Positions 5,254-13,276 of a stretch of DNA of 17,876 nucleotides are shown here, piece after piece; position 1 is the first letter of the stretch; each line of letters opens with the position of its first letter. The notes below the pieces were generated by a model. That model was given only the letters and a program-made list of their open reading frames with translations. It ran no database searches and was not told the origin of the DNA. The position numbers were made by a program, and so were the translations under genes. This DNA comes from Candidatus Rokuibacteriota bacterium (lineage in GTDB: Bacteria > Methylomirabilota > Methylomirabilia > Rokubacteriales > CSP1-6): assembly GCA_003220195.1 (NCBI GenBank), contig QHRT01000017.1, positions 1 to 17,876 of the forward strand. Direction: 5' to 3'.

Positions 5254-7923
5254 GTGTACGCTTGTACGAAAGGTATGGCGTCACGCACGGTCGCAACGGG
5301 ATCCGCGGAGGACCGGTGCGTCCGCGCACCGCTCCGGTGCGCCCGCGCAGCGCTCCGGTGCGTCCGCGCACCGCTCGGCCGGCGTCTTCTCGTGCAGGCG
5401 GCGCTGACCGCCGCGTATTTCTGCTCGGGCAAGATCGGGCTCGCGTATGCGGTCGTGCAGGCGAACGCGACGGCGATCTGGCCGCCCACCGGCATCGGCA
5501 TGGCCGCCGCGATGGCGCTCGGCCCCCGCGTCTGGCCGGCGGTGTTCGTCGGCGCTTTCCTCGTGAACGTCACGACGGCCGGCACGGTTCTCACGTCGCT
5601 CGGGATCGCGGCCGGAAACTCGTTCGAGGCCGTCGTCGGCGCCGCGCTCGTCCGGCGCTTCGCCGGCGGCGTCGAGTGCTTCAGCCGTCCGGCCGACGTG
5701 TTTCGATTCGCCGTGCTCGCCGGCCTCGCGAGCACGACGATCAGCGCGACGGTCGGCGTGACCACGCTCGCCCTCGCGGGGTACGCCGCGTGGGCGGCGT
5801 ACGGGTCGATCTGGCTGACGTGGTGGCTGGGCGATGTCGCGGGAGCGCTCGTGATCACGCCGCTGCTCGTGCTGTGGAGCCGGCCCTTCCGCCTCTCGGC
5901 GCTCCGCGATCGGGTGATCGAGACGGTGATCCTCACCGCGACGGTGATCGCCGTCAGCGCCGTCGTGTTCGGAGGCATGCTGCCGTCGGGTCTGGCGCAT
6001 CAACCGATTGCGTTCCTCTGCATCCCCCCGCTCGTGTGGTCGGCGGTGCGATTCGGACCCCGAGAAGCGGCGACCGCGATCGTCTTGTTCGCCGGCATCG
6101 CCGTCGCCGGCACCCTGCACGGCTTCGGCCCGTTCGCCGTGGTGGCGCCCAACGAGTCGCTGCTGCTCGTCCAGGGATTCGTCGCCACGATGGCCGTCAT
6201 GGTGCAGGTGGTCGCCGCGCTCGTGTGGGAGCGCCAGCGCGGCGAGCGCGCTCTGCAGCGGAGCGAGGCGCGCGCGAACGTCCTGGCCGAGGCGAGCCGT
6301 CTGCTCGGGGGATCTCTCGATTACGACGAGGCGCTCGCCGACCTGTCGGGCGCGCTGGTGCCGGACTTCACCGACTGGTGTGTGGTGCATCTCGCCCGGC
6401 GCGACGGCACGATGCGCCGGGTCAGTCCCCGCGAGGGCGATCCGGAGAGACAGGCGGTCACGGAGGCCCTCGCCCGCGTCGCGCCGCCCGCGAACTGGCA
6501 GACCGGGTCGAATCCGATCCTGGACACGATCAAGGCCGGACGTTCCGTGCTGGTGAGTCGTGTCACGGACGACTGGCTGGCGACGGCCGTCGCGGACGAG
6601 CGGTACCGGCGCGTCGTCGTCGAGCGCATGGGACCGCGATCCCTCGTCGTCGCCCCGCTCACCGCCCGTGGCGTCACGATCGGCGCGATGACCTTCGTCA
6701 GTACCCGACCGGGACGGGAGTACATGCCCGACGACGTCACGTTCGCGGAGGACATCGCGGGAAGAGTCGCCCTCGCGATCGACAATGCCCGGCTCTTCCG
6801 AAAGGTGCAGCAGGCCGGCGCGGACGCGGAACAGGCGAGCGAGGCGAAGGACGAGTTCCTCGCGATGCTCGCGCACGAGCTGCGGACGCCGCTCGGGGCG
6901 ATCACGACCGCGACGGCGCTCCTCGCCAATCAGGCCGATGGATCGGTCGGCCTGCGCGCCCGGGAGACGATCAAGCGTCAGGCAGAGCGTCTCGCCCGCC
7001 TCACCGACGACCTGCTCGACGTGGCGCGCGTGACCAGCGGAACGATCGTGCTGGCCCGACAACCGGTCAACGTCGCGGACATCGTCGAGCGGTGTGTGCG
7101 TCTCCTCGACGGCGTCGGGAAGCTCGCCCATCATCGTCTCGAGCTCGACGTCGATCCCGTCTGGGTCGAGGGCGACGCCGCGCGGCTGGAGCAGGTCATC
7201 TGCAACCTGCTCGAGAACTCCGCGAAGTACACCCCGGAGAACGGCCTGGTCAGCGTGCGGGTCACCGACGAGGACGGCAGCGCCGTCATCGAAGTGCGGG
7301 ACACCGGGATCGGCATCGCTCCGGAGCTCTTGCCTCACGTCTTCGACATGTTCCGGCAAGGCGCGCGCGACCTGGACCGCCGGCAAGGCGGACTCGGCAT
7401 CGGCCTGACGCTGGTCCGTCGCCTGGTCGAGCTCCACGGCGGAACCATCGACGTGCAGAGCGCCGGAATGGACCAGGGAAGCGTCTTCACCGTGCGGATT
7501 CCCCGGATCGCTTCGCCGGCCGATTCGGTGCCTGCGGCGAGCGCCGTTGCGGGGTCAGGCATCATGCGCCGACGCGTCCTGATCGTGGAAGACAACGCCG
7601 ATGCGCGCGACATGTTGCGATACATGCTGGAAGCGGGGGGCCAGGACGTTGCCGAGGCCGCCGATGGTCACGAGGCGCTCCGTGCCGTGCGGGAATTTCG
7701 GCCGGACATCGCGTTGATCGACATCGGGCTGCCGGGCATGGATGGATTCGAGGTCGCGCGACTGATCCGCGCGGGGGCGGGCACCGCGCGACTCCGCCTC
7801 ATCGCCCTCACCGGTTACGGGCAGCCAACGGACCGCCAGCGCGCGCGCGACGCGGGATTCGACGAGCACCTGGTGAAGCCGGTCGATCCGACACGGCTTC
7901 TCGACCTGATCGCGGGCGAGTGA
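5254..7923 (+). CDS. Hybrid sensor histidine kinase (MASE1-GAF-HisKA-HATPase-REC)
   Basis: Up to 889 residues. Residues about 43-329 form a MASE1 multi-helix membrane sensor (IWPPTGI, LGPRVWPAVFVGAFL, WLGDVAGALVITPLL). Residues about 350-516 look like a GAF domain. HisKA follows with the phospho-acceptor H541 in AHELRTPLG, then the HATPase with N-box NLLENSAKY, DTGIGI and GGLGIGLTL (about 640-753). A C-terminal receiver (about 771-889) carries D823 in LIDIGLPGMDG and the late Lys in VKPVD. It therefore autophosphorylates and passes phosphate to its own receiver; the signal and final partner are unknown. GTG at 5254 and ATG at 5275 are both possible starts. The first ~40 residues are encoded by an Arg/Cys-rich tandem repeat that may not belong to the protein at all. 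No separate response regulator lies nearby. Confidence 0.92.
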   Translation: MYACTKGMASRTVATGSAEDRCVRAPLRCARAALRCVRAPLGRRLLVQAALTAAYFCSGKIGLAYAVVQANATAIWPPTGIGMAAAMALGPRVWPAVFVGAFLVNVTTAGTVLTSLGIAAGNSFEAVVGAALVRRFAGGVECFSRPADVFRFAVLAGLASTTISATVGVTTLALAGYAAWAAYGSIWLTWWLGDVAGALVITPLLVLWSRPFRLSALRDRVIETVILTATVIAVSAVVFGGMLPSGLAHQPIAFLCIPPLVWSAVRFGPREAATAIVLFAGIAVAGTLHGFGPFAVVAPNESLLLVQGFVATMAVMVQVVAALVWERQRGERALQRSEARANVLAEASRLLGGSLDYDEALADLSGALVPDFTDWCVVHLARRDGTMRRVSPREGDPERQAVTEALARVAPPANWQTGSNPILDTIKAGRSVLVSRVTDDWLATAVADERYRRVVVERMGPRSLVVAPLTARGVTIGAMTFVSTRPGREYMPDDVTFAEDIAGRVALAIDNARLFRKVQQAGADAEQASEAKDEFLAMLAHELRTPLGAITTATALLANQADGSVGLRARETIKRQAERLARLTDDLLDVARVTSGTIVLARQPVNVADIVERCVRLLDGVGKLAHHRLELDVDPVWVEGDAARLEQVICNLLENSAKYTPENGLVSVRVTDEDGSAVIEVRDTGIGIAPELLPHVFDMFRQGARDLDRRQGGLGIGLTLVRRLVELHGGTIDVQSAGMDQGSVFTVRIPRIASPADSVPAASAVAGSGIMRRRVLIVEDNADARDMLRYMLEAGGQDVAEAADGHEALRAVREFRPDIALIDIGLPGMDGFEVARLIRAGAGTARLRLIALTGYGQPTDRQRARDAGFDEHLVKPVDPTRLLDLIAGE
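5314..5376 (+). repeat. 21-bp palindromic tandem repeat, three units
   Basis: Three head-to-tail 21-bp units at 5314-5334, 5335-5355 and 5356-5376. Units 1 and 3 are identical and unit 2 differs at two bases. Each unit holds an inverted repeat of the form GGTGCG-TCCG-CGCACC. It lies in frame in the kinase N-terminus, giving RC(V/A)RA(P/A)L three times, before the first membrane helix. Confidence 0.9.
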
Positions 7924-7939
7924 GCGACGCCGCGCACGC

Positions 7940-7969
7940 TTGACAGCCCCGGCGGTTGCTCCCCAGAAT
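7940..7969 (+). promoter_or_regulatory. Candidate sigma70-type promoter of the ABC importer/esterase unit
   Basis: A perfect TTGACA (7940-7945) is followed after 18 nt by CAGAAT (7964-7969), which matches TATAAT at four of six positions. It lies just after the kinase stop and 47 bp before the solute-binding protein start. The -10 match is modest, so this is a candidate only. Confidence 0.45.
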
Positions 7970-7981
7970 CGCGCCACGTCA

Positions 7982-7995
7982 TGACGATGTCGTCA
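7982..7995 (+). promoter_or_regulatory. Candidate operator, inverted repeat TGACGA-TG-TCGTCA
   Basis: A perfect 6-bp inverted repeat with a 2-bp centre lies about 13 bp downstream of the candidate -10, where a repressor would block transcription. It overlaps the small palindrome CGTCATGACG. No regulator gene is adjacent, so the cognate protein is unknown. Confidence 0.35.
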
Positions 7996-8015
7996 CGACG
8001 GGGGAGGCGGCCACC

Positions 8016-9314
8016 ATGAACGGGATCGATCGACGGACGTTCCTCGGCCACGCGGGAGTGCTCGGCGCGTCTCTTTTCCTCGCCGACGGAAGCCGGAGCC
8101 TGGCGCGCGCGGACCGACCGCTCAACTTCTCGGGATGGGTGTTCAAGCCCGACACCGTGAAGGACTACGTGAATCTCTACAACCAGAAGTTCAGCGGCCA
8201 GGTGAAGTACGAGGCGATCCCGTGGGCGCAGTACCACCCGACCATGGAGACGCGCGCGTTCGCCGGCGAGGTCGTGGACGTGATGTACTGCAACCACAAC
8301 AACCGCGAGCGCTGGTTCGAGAGCGGCCTGATCCGCGCGCTCGACGACCTGCCCGGCCTCGACGAGCTGAAGAAGAAGATGACGCCGGCCAACCTCGACA
8401 GCTTGAAGTCGAAGGACGGCACGAAGCTGCTCGGTCTGCCGTACTTCACGAGCCTCTTCGTGCTCATGTACAACGAGCCGATGTTGAAGGACGCGGGCAT
8501 CGCGGCGCCCGCGAAGAGCTGGGACGAGCTGGTCGAGCACTGCCAGAAGCTCCGGCGCGACAAGATCAGCGACACGCCGTTTCTGCCGAACTGGAACGCG
8601 AGCCCCTCCGGGACGATGCCGCAGCTCATGACCGACTGCTTCTCCGAAGGCGCGCAGGTCTTCGACGCGAAGAACCAGCTCATCGTAGACCAGGAGCCGG
8701 GCGCCGCGCGGGCGATGGAGAGGTGGCAGAAGGTCTACAAGGCGAACCTGGTCAACCCGGAGGTCCTGACGAAGACGTCGTCCACCGACACCCACCGGCT
8801 CATGTGGACGGGCCGGTACGCGTACCACACGAACCACTCCTATTATTTGAAGACCATCGCCGGGGAGCCGGAGAACAGCAAGCTCGCGCCCAAGAAGGCG
8901 AAGATGACGATGTACCCGGGCACGGGCCAGACGTACATGTGGACCGACTCCTACGTGGTCAACGCGAAGACGAAGGTCCTCGACGACGCGTGGAAGTTCG
9001 CCCGCTTCCTGGGCGGCAACCTGGCCGGCGACTGGTACGTGCAGCGCCAGTGGTGCCTCATCTCCGGACTCGACAACCCGTATCCGGAAATGTACGACCA
9101 CCCCGAGATCGTGAAGTCGTACGACCGCTGGATCGACCTGAAATTGCTCCGCCAGCAGTATCAGAAGGGCAAGGTCATCGCCGCCTACAAGGAACCCTGG
9201 TACGGCGAGTACGACACGAAGGCGGTGCCGATCGTGCACGACATGATCCGCGGGAGCCTCACCGTCCCGAAGGCGTTGAAAGACCTGGTGAAGCTGCAGA
9301 AGTCGCTCGCGTAG
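8016..9314 (+). CDS. ABC transporter solute-binding protein, carbohydrate (family 1) type
   Basis: This 432-residue protein captures substrate for the ABC importer encoded just downstream. It opens with a twin-arginine signal (IDRRTFLGHAG, then a hydrophobic stretch and LARA), implying export as a folded protein. The body resembles sugar-binding family 1 proteins (MalE/UgpB-like): EVVDVMYCNHNNRERW, GLPYFTSLFVLMYNEPML with the usual YN.. motif, SWDELVEHCQKL, and the late YVVNAKTKVLDDAWKFARFL. The start at 8016 is chosen because it has a ribosome site (GGGGGAGG) and places the RR motif at residues 6-7; an open frame extends upstream to 7956 but adds no signal-like sequence. Neighbours (two permeases, a CE7 esterase) suggest a sugar or acylated-sugar ligand, which is inference. 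Confidence 0.92.
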   Translation: MNGIDRRTFLGHAGVLGASLFLADGSRSLARADRPLNFSGWVFKPDTVKDYVNLYNQKFSGQVKYEAIPWAQYHPTMETRAFAGEVVDVMYCNHNNRERWFESGLIRALDDLPGLDELKKKMTPANLDSLKSKDGTKLLGLPYFTSLFVLMYNEPMLKDAGIAAPAKSWDELVEHCQKLRRDKISDTPFLPNWNASPSGTMPQLMTDCFSEGAQVFDAKNQLIVDQEPGAARAMERWQKVYKANLVNPEVLTKTSSTDTHRLMWTGRYAYHTNHSYYLKTIAGEPENSKLAPKKAKMTMYPGTGQTYMWTDSYVVNAKTKVLDDAWKFARFLGGNLAGDWYVQRQWCLISGLDNPYPEMYDHPEIVKSYDRWIDLKLLRQQYQKGKVIAAYKEPWYGEYDTKAVPIVHDMIRGSLTVPKALKDLVKLQKSLA

Positions 9315-9323
9315 CGTCCGGGC

Positions 9324-10352
9324 GTGATCGCGGCGAGCGGATCGAGGAGCACGTCCGGCTACGCCGGCGTGCTCCGAACGTTGGGGGGTGTGGGGGGCCA
9401 TTTCGGGCGCGTCCGCGCGCCTCTCGGGGCCCCCCACCTGACGGACGCGTCGTTCGCCGCGTTCCTCGTTCTTCCCGCGCTCCTCGGCATCCTGCTCGTC
9501 GTCGGCTTCCCGCTCCTCTATTCCTTCTGGATGAGCCTCGCCCAGGTCAACCTGCTCCGCACCACCGGCCCGGCGCTCGAGTTCTTCGGCATCCGGCTGC
9601 CGCTCTTCAAGTTCGTCGGGATCGACAACTACGCCAGCGTGTTCGTCGATCCGCTCTACTGGAGCTCGTTCTGGCGCACCGCCTACTTCGTCCTCGCGTT
9701 CGTCGCGGAGACGACGGTCGTCGGTCTCGGCATGGCGCTCGTGCTTCAAGAATCGTTTCCCGGGCGCCCACTGATGCGGAGCCTCCTGTTGATCCCGTGG
9801 TCCCTGTCACGCGTCGTGGTGGGGCTCCTGTGGCAGGGTCTCCTCGACGGCGAGTTCGGCGCGCTCAACGGTCTGCTCTACAACCTCGGGATGATCGAGA
9901 GCTACATCGCGTTCTTCAAGCAGGGATTCAGCGCGCTCAACGTGCTGGTGTCGGTGTACATGTGGAACCAGGCGCCGTTCGCGACGCTCTTGTTCCTGGC
10001 CGCGATGCAATCGGTGCCCGAGGATCACTACATGGCCGCGTCGGTCGACGGCGCCGGGTACTGGCAGCGCCTGTGGCACGTCACGCTCCCGGCGATCCGG
10101 CCCGTGGTATTCCTGGTGCTCGTGCTCGCGACGGTGAACGGATTCCTGATGCTCGATCTGATCTACGTGATGACGATGGGCGGCCCCGGCCACGACACGA
10201 CGACGATCTCGTGGCTCGGCTTCCAGACGGCGTTCGCGTTCTTCAAGTTCGGCACGGGCACCGCGATCCTCTACACGCTGACCGCGCTCTGTCTCGCGCT
10301 CACGTTCGTGTATCACCGGCTGCTCTTGCGGCGGTTCGAGGCGGACGCGTGA
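9324..10352 (+). CDS. ABC transporter permease, MalF/UgpA type
   Basis: This is one half of the membrane channel of the importer. After a non-membrane leader, helix 1 begins at about residue 45 (FLVLPALLGILLVVGFPLLY). The binding-protein-dependent transport domain follows, with the EAA loop at about residues 238-260 (ASVDGAGYWQRLWHVTLP) that docks to the ATPase. GTG at 9324 gives 342 residues. However, the leader is largely translated from dispersed repeat copy 1 (9340-9438), so the true start may be a later in-frame GTG (9369 or 9390) or TTG (9381), or the repeat has been co-opted as coding sequence. Its stop overlaps the GTG of the second permease by four bases (GTGA). Confidence 0.9.
   Translation: MIAASGSRSTSGYAGVLRTLGGVGGHFGRVRAPLGAPHLTDASFAAFLVLPALLGILLVVGFPLLYSFWMSLAQVNLLRTTGPALEFFGIRLPLFKFVGIDNYASVFVDPLYWSSFWRTAYFVLAFVAETTVVGLGMALVLQESFPGRPLMRSLLLIPWSLSRVVVGLLWQGLLDGEFGALNGLLYNLGMIESYIAFFKQGFSALNVLVSVYMWNQAPFATLLFLAAMQSVPEDHYMAASVDGAGYWQRLWHVTLPAIRPVVFLVLVLATVNGFLMLDLIYVMTMGGPGHDTTTISWLGFQTAFAFFKFGTGTAILYTLTALCLALTFVYHRLLLRRFEADA
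9340..9438 (+). repeat. Dispersed GC-palindromic repeat, copy 1 (long-loop form)
   Basis: This 99-bp stretch aligns with 13277-13354. Shared parts are GRTCGAGGAGC at the left, GGCT--GCCGG, a G-rich run (GGGGGGTGTGGGGGGCCAT), and GGGGCCCCCCACC at the right. The arms GTGGGGGGCC/GGCCCCCCAC form a perfect inverted repeat. The loop here is 21 bp longer than in copy 2 and contains a second small palindrome, GGCGCG-TCC-GCGCGCC. It is translated in frame within the leader of the first permease. Confidence 0.8.
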
Positions 10353-11269
10353 GCCGCGCCAGCGCCGGCGCCGCGCTCGGCCATGCGCACGTGGCCGTGC
10401 GATCGCGCTCGGCGGCGCGCTTCGTCGCGCGGCGCGCGCTCGTGTACGGCCTGGTCCTGGTCGTGGCGGTGTGGCTGATCGCGCCCTTCGCCTGGCTCTT
10501 CGTCACGAGCGTCTCCTACCAGAAGCATCTGCTCGCCCGGCCGCTCTCGTTCATCCCGCCCGAGGTGACGCTCGAGAACTACCGGATGGTGCTGGGGCTC
10601 AAGAGATTTCACGCGGAGGGCCAGGCGGCGAAGATCCTGCCGTCCATGCTCAACACGCTGATCGTCGCGTCGGTCGTGACCGTGATCAATCTGCTGGTCG
10701 GCACGACCGCCGGCTACGCCTATGCGCGCTATCGCTTTCCGCTGAAGACGCTGTCGCTCTACGCGCTGCTCTTCACCCGGATGCTGCCGACGATCGTGCT
10801 CATTCCGGCGTTCTTCCTGATGCTGCGCGCGCTGGGCCTCGCGAACACGCTCTCCGGCCTGACCATCGCGTACTGCTCGTTCACGCTGCCGTTCACGGTG
10901 TGGATCATGAAGGCGTACTTCGAGACGATCCCCGGCGATCTCGACAAGAGCGCGCTCGTCGACGGCTGCAATCGGCTCCAGGCGTACTATCGGGTCGTGC
11001 TGCCGGTCTCCGGCCCGGGGCTCGTCGCCGGCGGCGCCTTCACGTTCATGCTGTGCTGGAACGAGTTCCTGGTGGCGCAGGTGCTCAACACGAAGCCGGG
11101 AACGACGACGCTGCCGCCGGTGATCGCGGGAATGAACGGACAGATCAACATCGACTACTCGGTGATCGCCGCCTCGGGATTTCTCGGCGCGCTGCCGGCG
11201 GTGCTGCTGGTGCTGCTCTTCCAGCGCTACATGGTGCAGGGACTCACCACCGGGTCCATCAAGGGATGA
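10349..11269 (+). CDS. ABC transporter permease, MalG/UgpE type
   Basis: This 306-residue second permease half starts at a GTG overlapping the previous stop. It shows helix 1 (LVYGLVLVVAVWLIAPFAWLF), the family segment RPLSFIPPEVTLENY, the helices NTLIVASVVTVINLLVG and FTRMLPTIVLIPAFFLML, and the EAA loop at about residues 199-224 (DKSALVDGCNRLQAYYRVVL). Together with the upstream permease it forms a heterodimeric channel. No ATP-binding subunit gene is found here or next to it, so the importer must borrow a shared MsmX/UgpC-like ATPase from elsewhere in the genome. The gene ends 10 bp before the esterase, supporting one operon. Confidence 0.93.
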   Translation: MSRASAGAALGHAHVAVRSRSAARFVARRALVYGLVLVVAVWLIAPFAWLFVTSVSYQKHLLARPLSFIPPEVTLENYRMVLGLKRFHAEGQAAKILPSMLNTLIVASVVTVINLLVGTTAGYAYARYRFPLKTLSLYALLFTRMLPTIVLIPAFFLMLRALGLANTLSGLTIAYCSFTLPFTVWIMKAYFETIPGDLDKSALVDGCNRLQAYYRVVLPVSGPGLVAGGAFTFMLCWNEFLVAQVLNTKPGTTTLPPVIAGMNGQINIDYSVIAASGFLGALPAVLLVLLFQRYMVQGLTTGSIKG

Positions 11270-11279
11270 GGATGGGCTG

Positions 11280-12212
11280 ATGCCACGGACCGACGCGAAA
11301 ACGTACCGATCCAGAGTGAAGAAGCCGGACGACTTCGACCGGTTCTGGGACGACGTGCTCCGGCAGGCGGCCGAGATTCCGCTGGCGCCGGAGATCGTGC
11401 CGGAGCCGTTGCGCACGTCAGACGATATCGAGACGTTCCAGGTCTTCTACACGAGCCTCGACCACGTGCGCGTTGCCGCGTGGTACTGCCGTCCCAGGCG
11501 TCGCGCGGAGCGGACGCCGGCCATCATGCTCTTGCCGGGATATCAGATGGACCCGCCGATCCCGAAGGAGTGGGCCCGGAAGGGGTACATCGCGCTCTCC
11601 GTGGCGCCGAGAGGCAAGCTGCGGAGCCTGCGTCAGTTCAATCCCGGATATCCGAATCTCTTGACGCACAACATCGTGGACCGGCACACGTACGCCTATC
11701 GAGGCTTCTACGTCGACACCTGGCGCGGCATCGACTTTCTCCTCTCGCGACCCGAGGTCGAGCCGACTCGCATCGGCGTGACCGGCAGCAGTCAGGGCGG
11801 CGGGCTCACGGTCACGACCGCGGCGATGCGGCATGAAGTTCGCGCCGCGGCCGCCGGAGCGCCGTACCTCTGCGGGTACGCCGATGCGATCGAGCTCACC
11901 CACACGTATCCCTACGAAGAGATCAACGACTATCTGCGGCTCCATCCCGAGAGCCGCGAGAAGGTCGAGACGACCGTCGCCTACTTCGACGGGACCAACT
12001 TCGCCGACCGGATTCGCTGTCCGATCGTGGTGAACATCGGACTTCAAGATAACGTCTGTCCGCCCGAGACGGGTTACGAGCTGTTCGCGCGGATCGGGGC
12101 CAGTGACAAGCAGCTCTATCCCTACGACGGGCATGGCCACGACGCGGGACGCATCAAGCACAGCGCGGTCGTGGACCGTTTCTTCGCGCAGCATTTGAGG
12201 GGTGAACGATGA
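11280..12212 (+). CDS. CE7/AXE1-family acetyl esterase (acetylxylan esterase / cephalosporin-C deacetylase type)
   Basis: A 310-residue alpha/beta hydrolase expected to remove acetyl groups from small acylated sugars or related compounds. The nucleophile is S171 in GSSQGG, the family GxSQGG motif. The acid is D257 in GLQDNVCPP, and the base is H285 or H287 in DGHGHDAG. Family motif RGQ appears as RGK (residues 111-113), and the usual His-Glu is His-Asp. The lid and dimer region has YPYEEINDYLR. There is no signal peptide, so it acts in the cytoplasm on imported substrate, which fits its place directly after the importer permeases. A GAGG ribosome site precedes the ATG. Its stop overlaps the start of the next gene (ATGA), coupling it to a catalytically altered paralogue. 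Confidence 0.88.
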   Translation: MPRTDAKTYRSRVKKPDDFDRFWDDVLRQAAEIPLAPEIVPEPLRTSDDIETFQVFYTSLDHVRVAAWYCRPRRRAERTPAIMLLPGYQMDPPIPKEWARKGYIALSVAPRGKLRSLRQFNPGYPNLLTHNIVDRHTYAYRGFYVDTWRGIDFLLSRPEVEPTRIGVTGSSQGGGLTVTTAAMRHEVRAAAAGAPYLCGYADAIELTHTYPYEEINDYLRLHPESREKVETTVAYFDGTNFADRIRCPIVVNIGLQDNVCPPETGYELFARIGASDKQLYPYDGHGHDAGRIKHSAVVDRFFAQHLRGER

Positions 12213-13132
12213 GCGCGCCCGGGGACCGGACGGACGGGGCGTTCGCCGACTACTGGCGCCAGGCACTCGATGAGCTGGCGTGCTACCCGGCGTGTCCCGA
12301 GATCGACCCTCTTCCGTCGCGCGCCACCGAATTCGCGACGCTCTACAACGTGCGGCTCACCAGCCTCGGTCCGTATCGGCTCTTCGGGTATCTCAGCGTG
12401 CCGAGGGGCCGCGGCCCGTTTCCGGCGATCTACTACGCTCCGAAGTACCAGAGCGTGCTCGAGATCATCCCGCAGGGGACGGCGAATCTTCAGCGCAGTC
12501 GCTACATCACGTTCAGTCTGGCCGCGCGCGGGCAGCGTAACGCCGACATGCCATACGCCGCGATGTTCCCCGGTCTCCTGACCGACGGCATCGCCGGGTC
12601 GGCGTCGTACGTCTTTCGCGGGATCGTCGCCGACGCGGTGCGGGGCCTCGAATTTCTATTGATGTGGCCGGAGCTCGACCCCGCGCGCGTCGTCGTCATG
12701 GGGAACGACATGGCGCTCGCCGCCGCGGCGCTCGCGCGCGGCGCGACGCACGTGGTGACGACGCCGGCGCTCTTCCACCGGACCGCGGAGCTCGCCGGCA
12801 AGACGCAGGCGTATCCGCTCGAGGAGATCAACGACTATCTCCGGACGTATCCGGAGCGCGCGGTGGCCGTGCGCGACACGCTCGCGTACTACGAGCTCGG
12901 CGCGTTCGCGTCCCGCGTGACGGCCGCGACGCTCGTGATGGCCGGGGCCGCGGGCACGCTGCTCGATGCGCGGGCCCTCGAGCCCCTGGTCGCGGCGCTC
13001 CGCGGGCCGGCGACCGTGTACGAATCCGAGCAATCCAGCTACAAGGACGGTCTCTACGCCGAACGGTGGATCGCCGCACAGTGCGGCGTCACCGACGTCG
13101 AAACGATTCTCCCGGAACACTGGCGGCCGTAG
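12209..13132 (+). CDS. Catalytically altered CE7/AXE1 esterase paralogue (predicted pseudoenzyme)
   Basis: This 307-residue protein is a diverged paralogue of the preceding esterase, with matching landmarks: SLAARGQRN against SVAPRGKLR, YVFRGIVADAVRGLEFL against YAYRGFYVDTWRGIDFL, and YPLEEINDYLR against YPYEEINDYLR. By this alignment all three catalytic positions have changed: the nucleophile motif GSSQGG is GNDMAL (D167 for Ser), the acid position is G249, and the base region HGH is SSY (276-278). It nevertheless keeps the structural RGQ motif, a full-length fold and a normal open frame. It is therefore probably maintained for a non-hydrolytic role such as a partner subunit or ligand-binding protein, or it has a different chemistry. 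Its ATG overlaps the previous stop, suggesting matched production and possibly a heteromer (inference). Confidence 0.82.
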   Translation: MSAPGDRTDGAFADYWRQALDELACYPACPEIDPLPSRATEFATLYNVRLTSLGPYRLFGYLSVPRGRGPFPAIYYAPKYQSVLEIIPQGTANLQRSRYITFSLAARGQRNADMPYAAMFPGLLTDGIAGSASYVFRGIVADAVRGLEFLLMWPELDPARVVVMGNDMALAAAALARGATHVVTTPALFHRTAELAGKTQAYPLEEINDYLRTYPERAVAVRDTLAYYELGAFASRVTAATLVMAGAAGTLLDARALEPLVAALRGPATVYESEQSSYKDGLYAERWIAAQCGVTDVETILPEHWRP

Positions 13133-13276
13133 AGTTCCCGGAGGCGGCGCCGCGACCTCTGGCTTGACGCCAGCCGCTCGACGCCGCATTCTCCGCTCGC
13201 AGAGGGCTTGCCGGAGCGAGGAGCGGGCTCGCGAAAGCACGGGGCTGCCACACAGGAGCCCGTCCCGGTAAACGGT

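Noticed and set aside
5314..5376. Possible CRISPR array
   Set aside because: The units are directly adjacent without spacers, and no cas genes are present.
5281..7437. Long minus-strand open frame opposite the kinase
   Set aside because: Low-complexity Arg/Glu/His-rich shadow with no recognisable domain.
4911..7943. Very long plus-strand open frame (about 1010 codons) overlapping the DedA and kinase genes
   Set aside because: Its translation is an Arg/Gly/Pro-rich GC-codon shadow without domains, whereas the frame at 5254-7923 carries a complete hybrid kinase.
8135..10348. Upstream part of a 1044-codon open frame ending at 11269
   Set aside because: Only the part from 10349 is a permease; the earlier part is a shadow of the binding protein and first permease frames.
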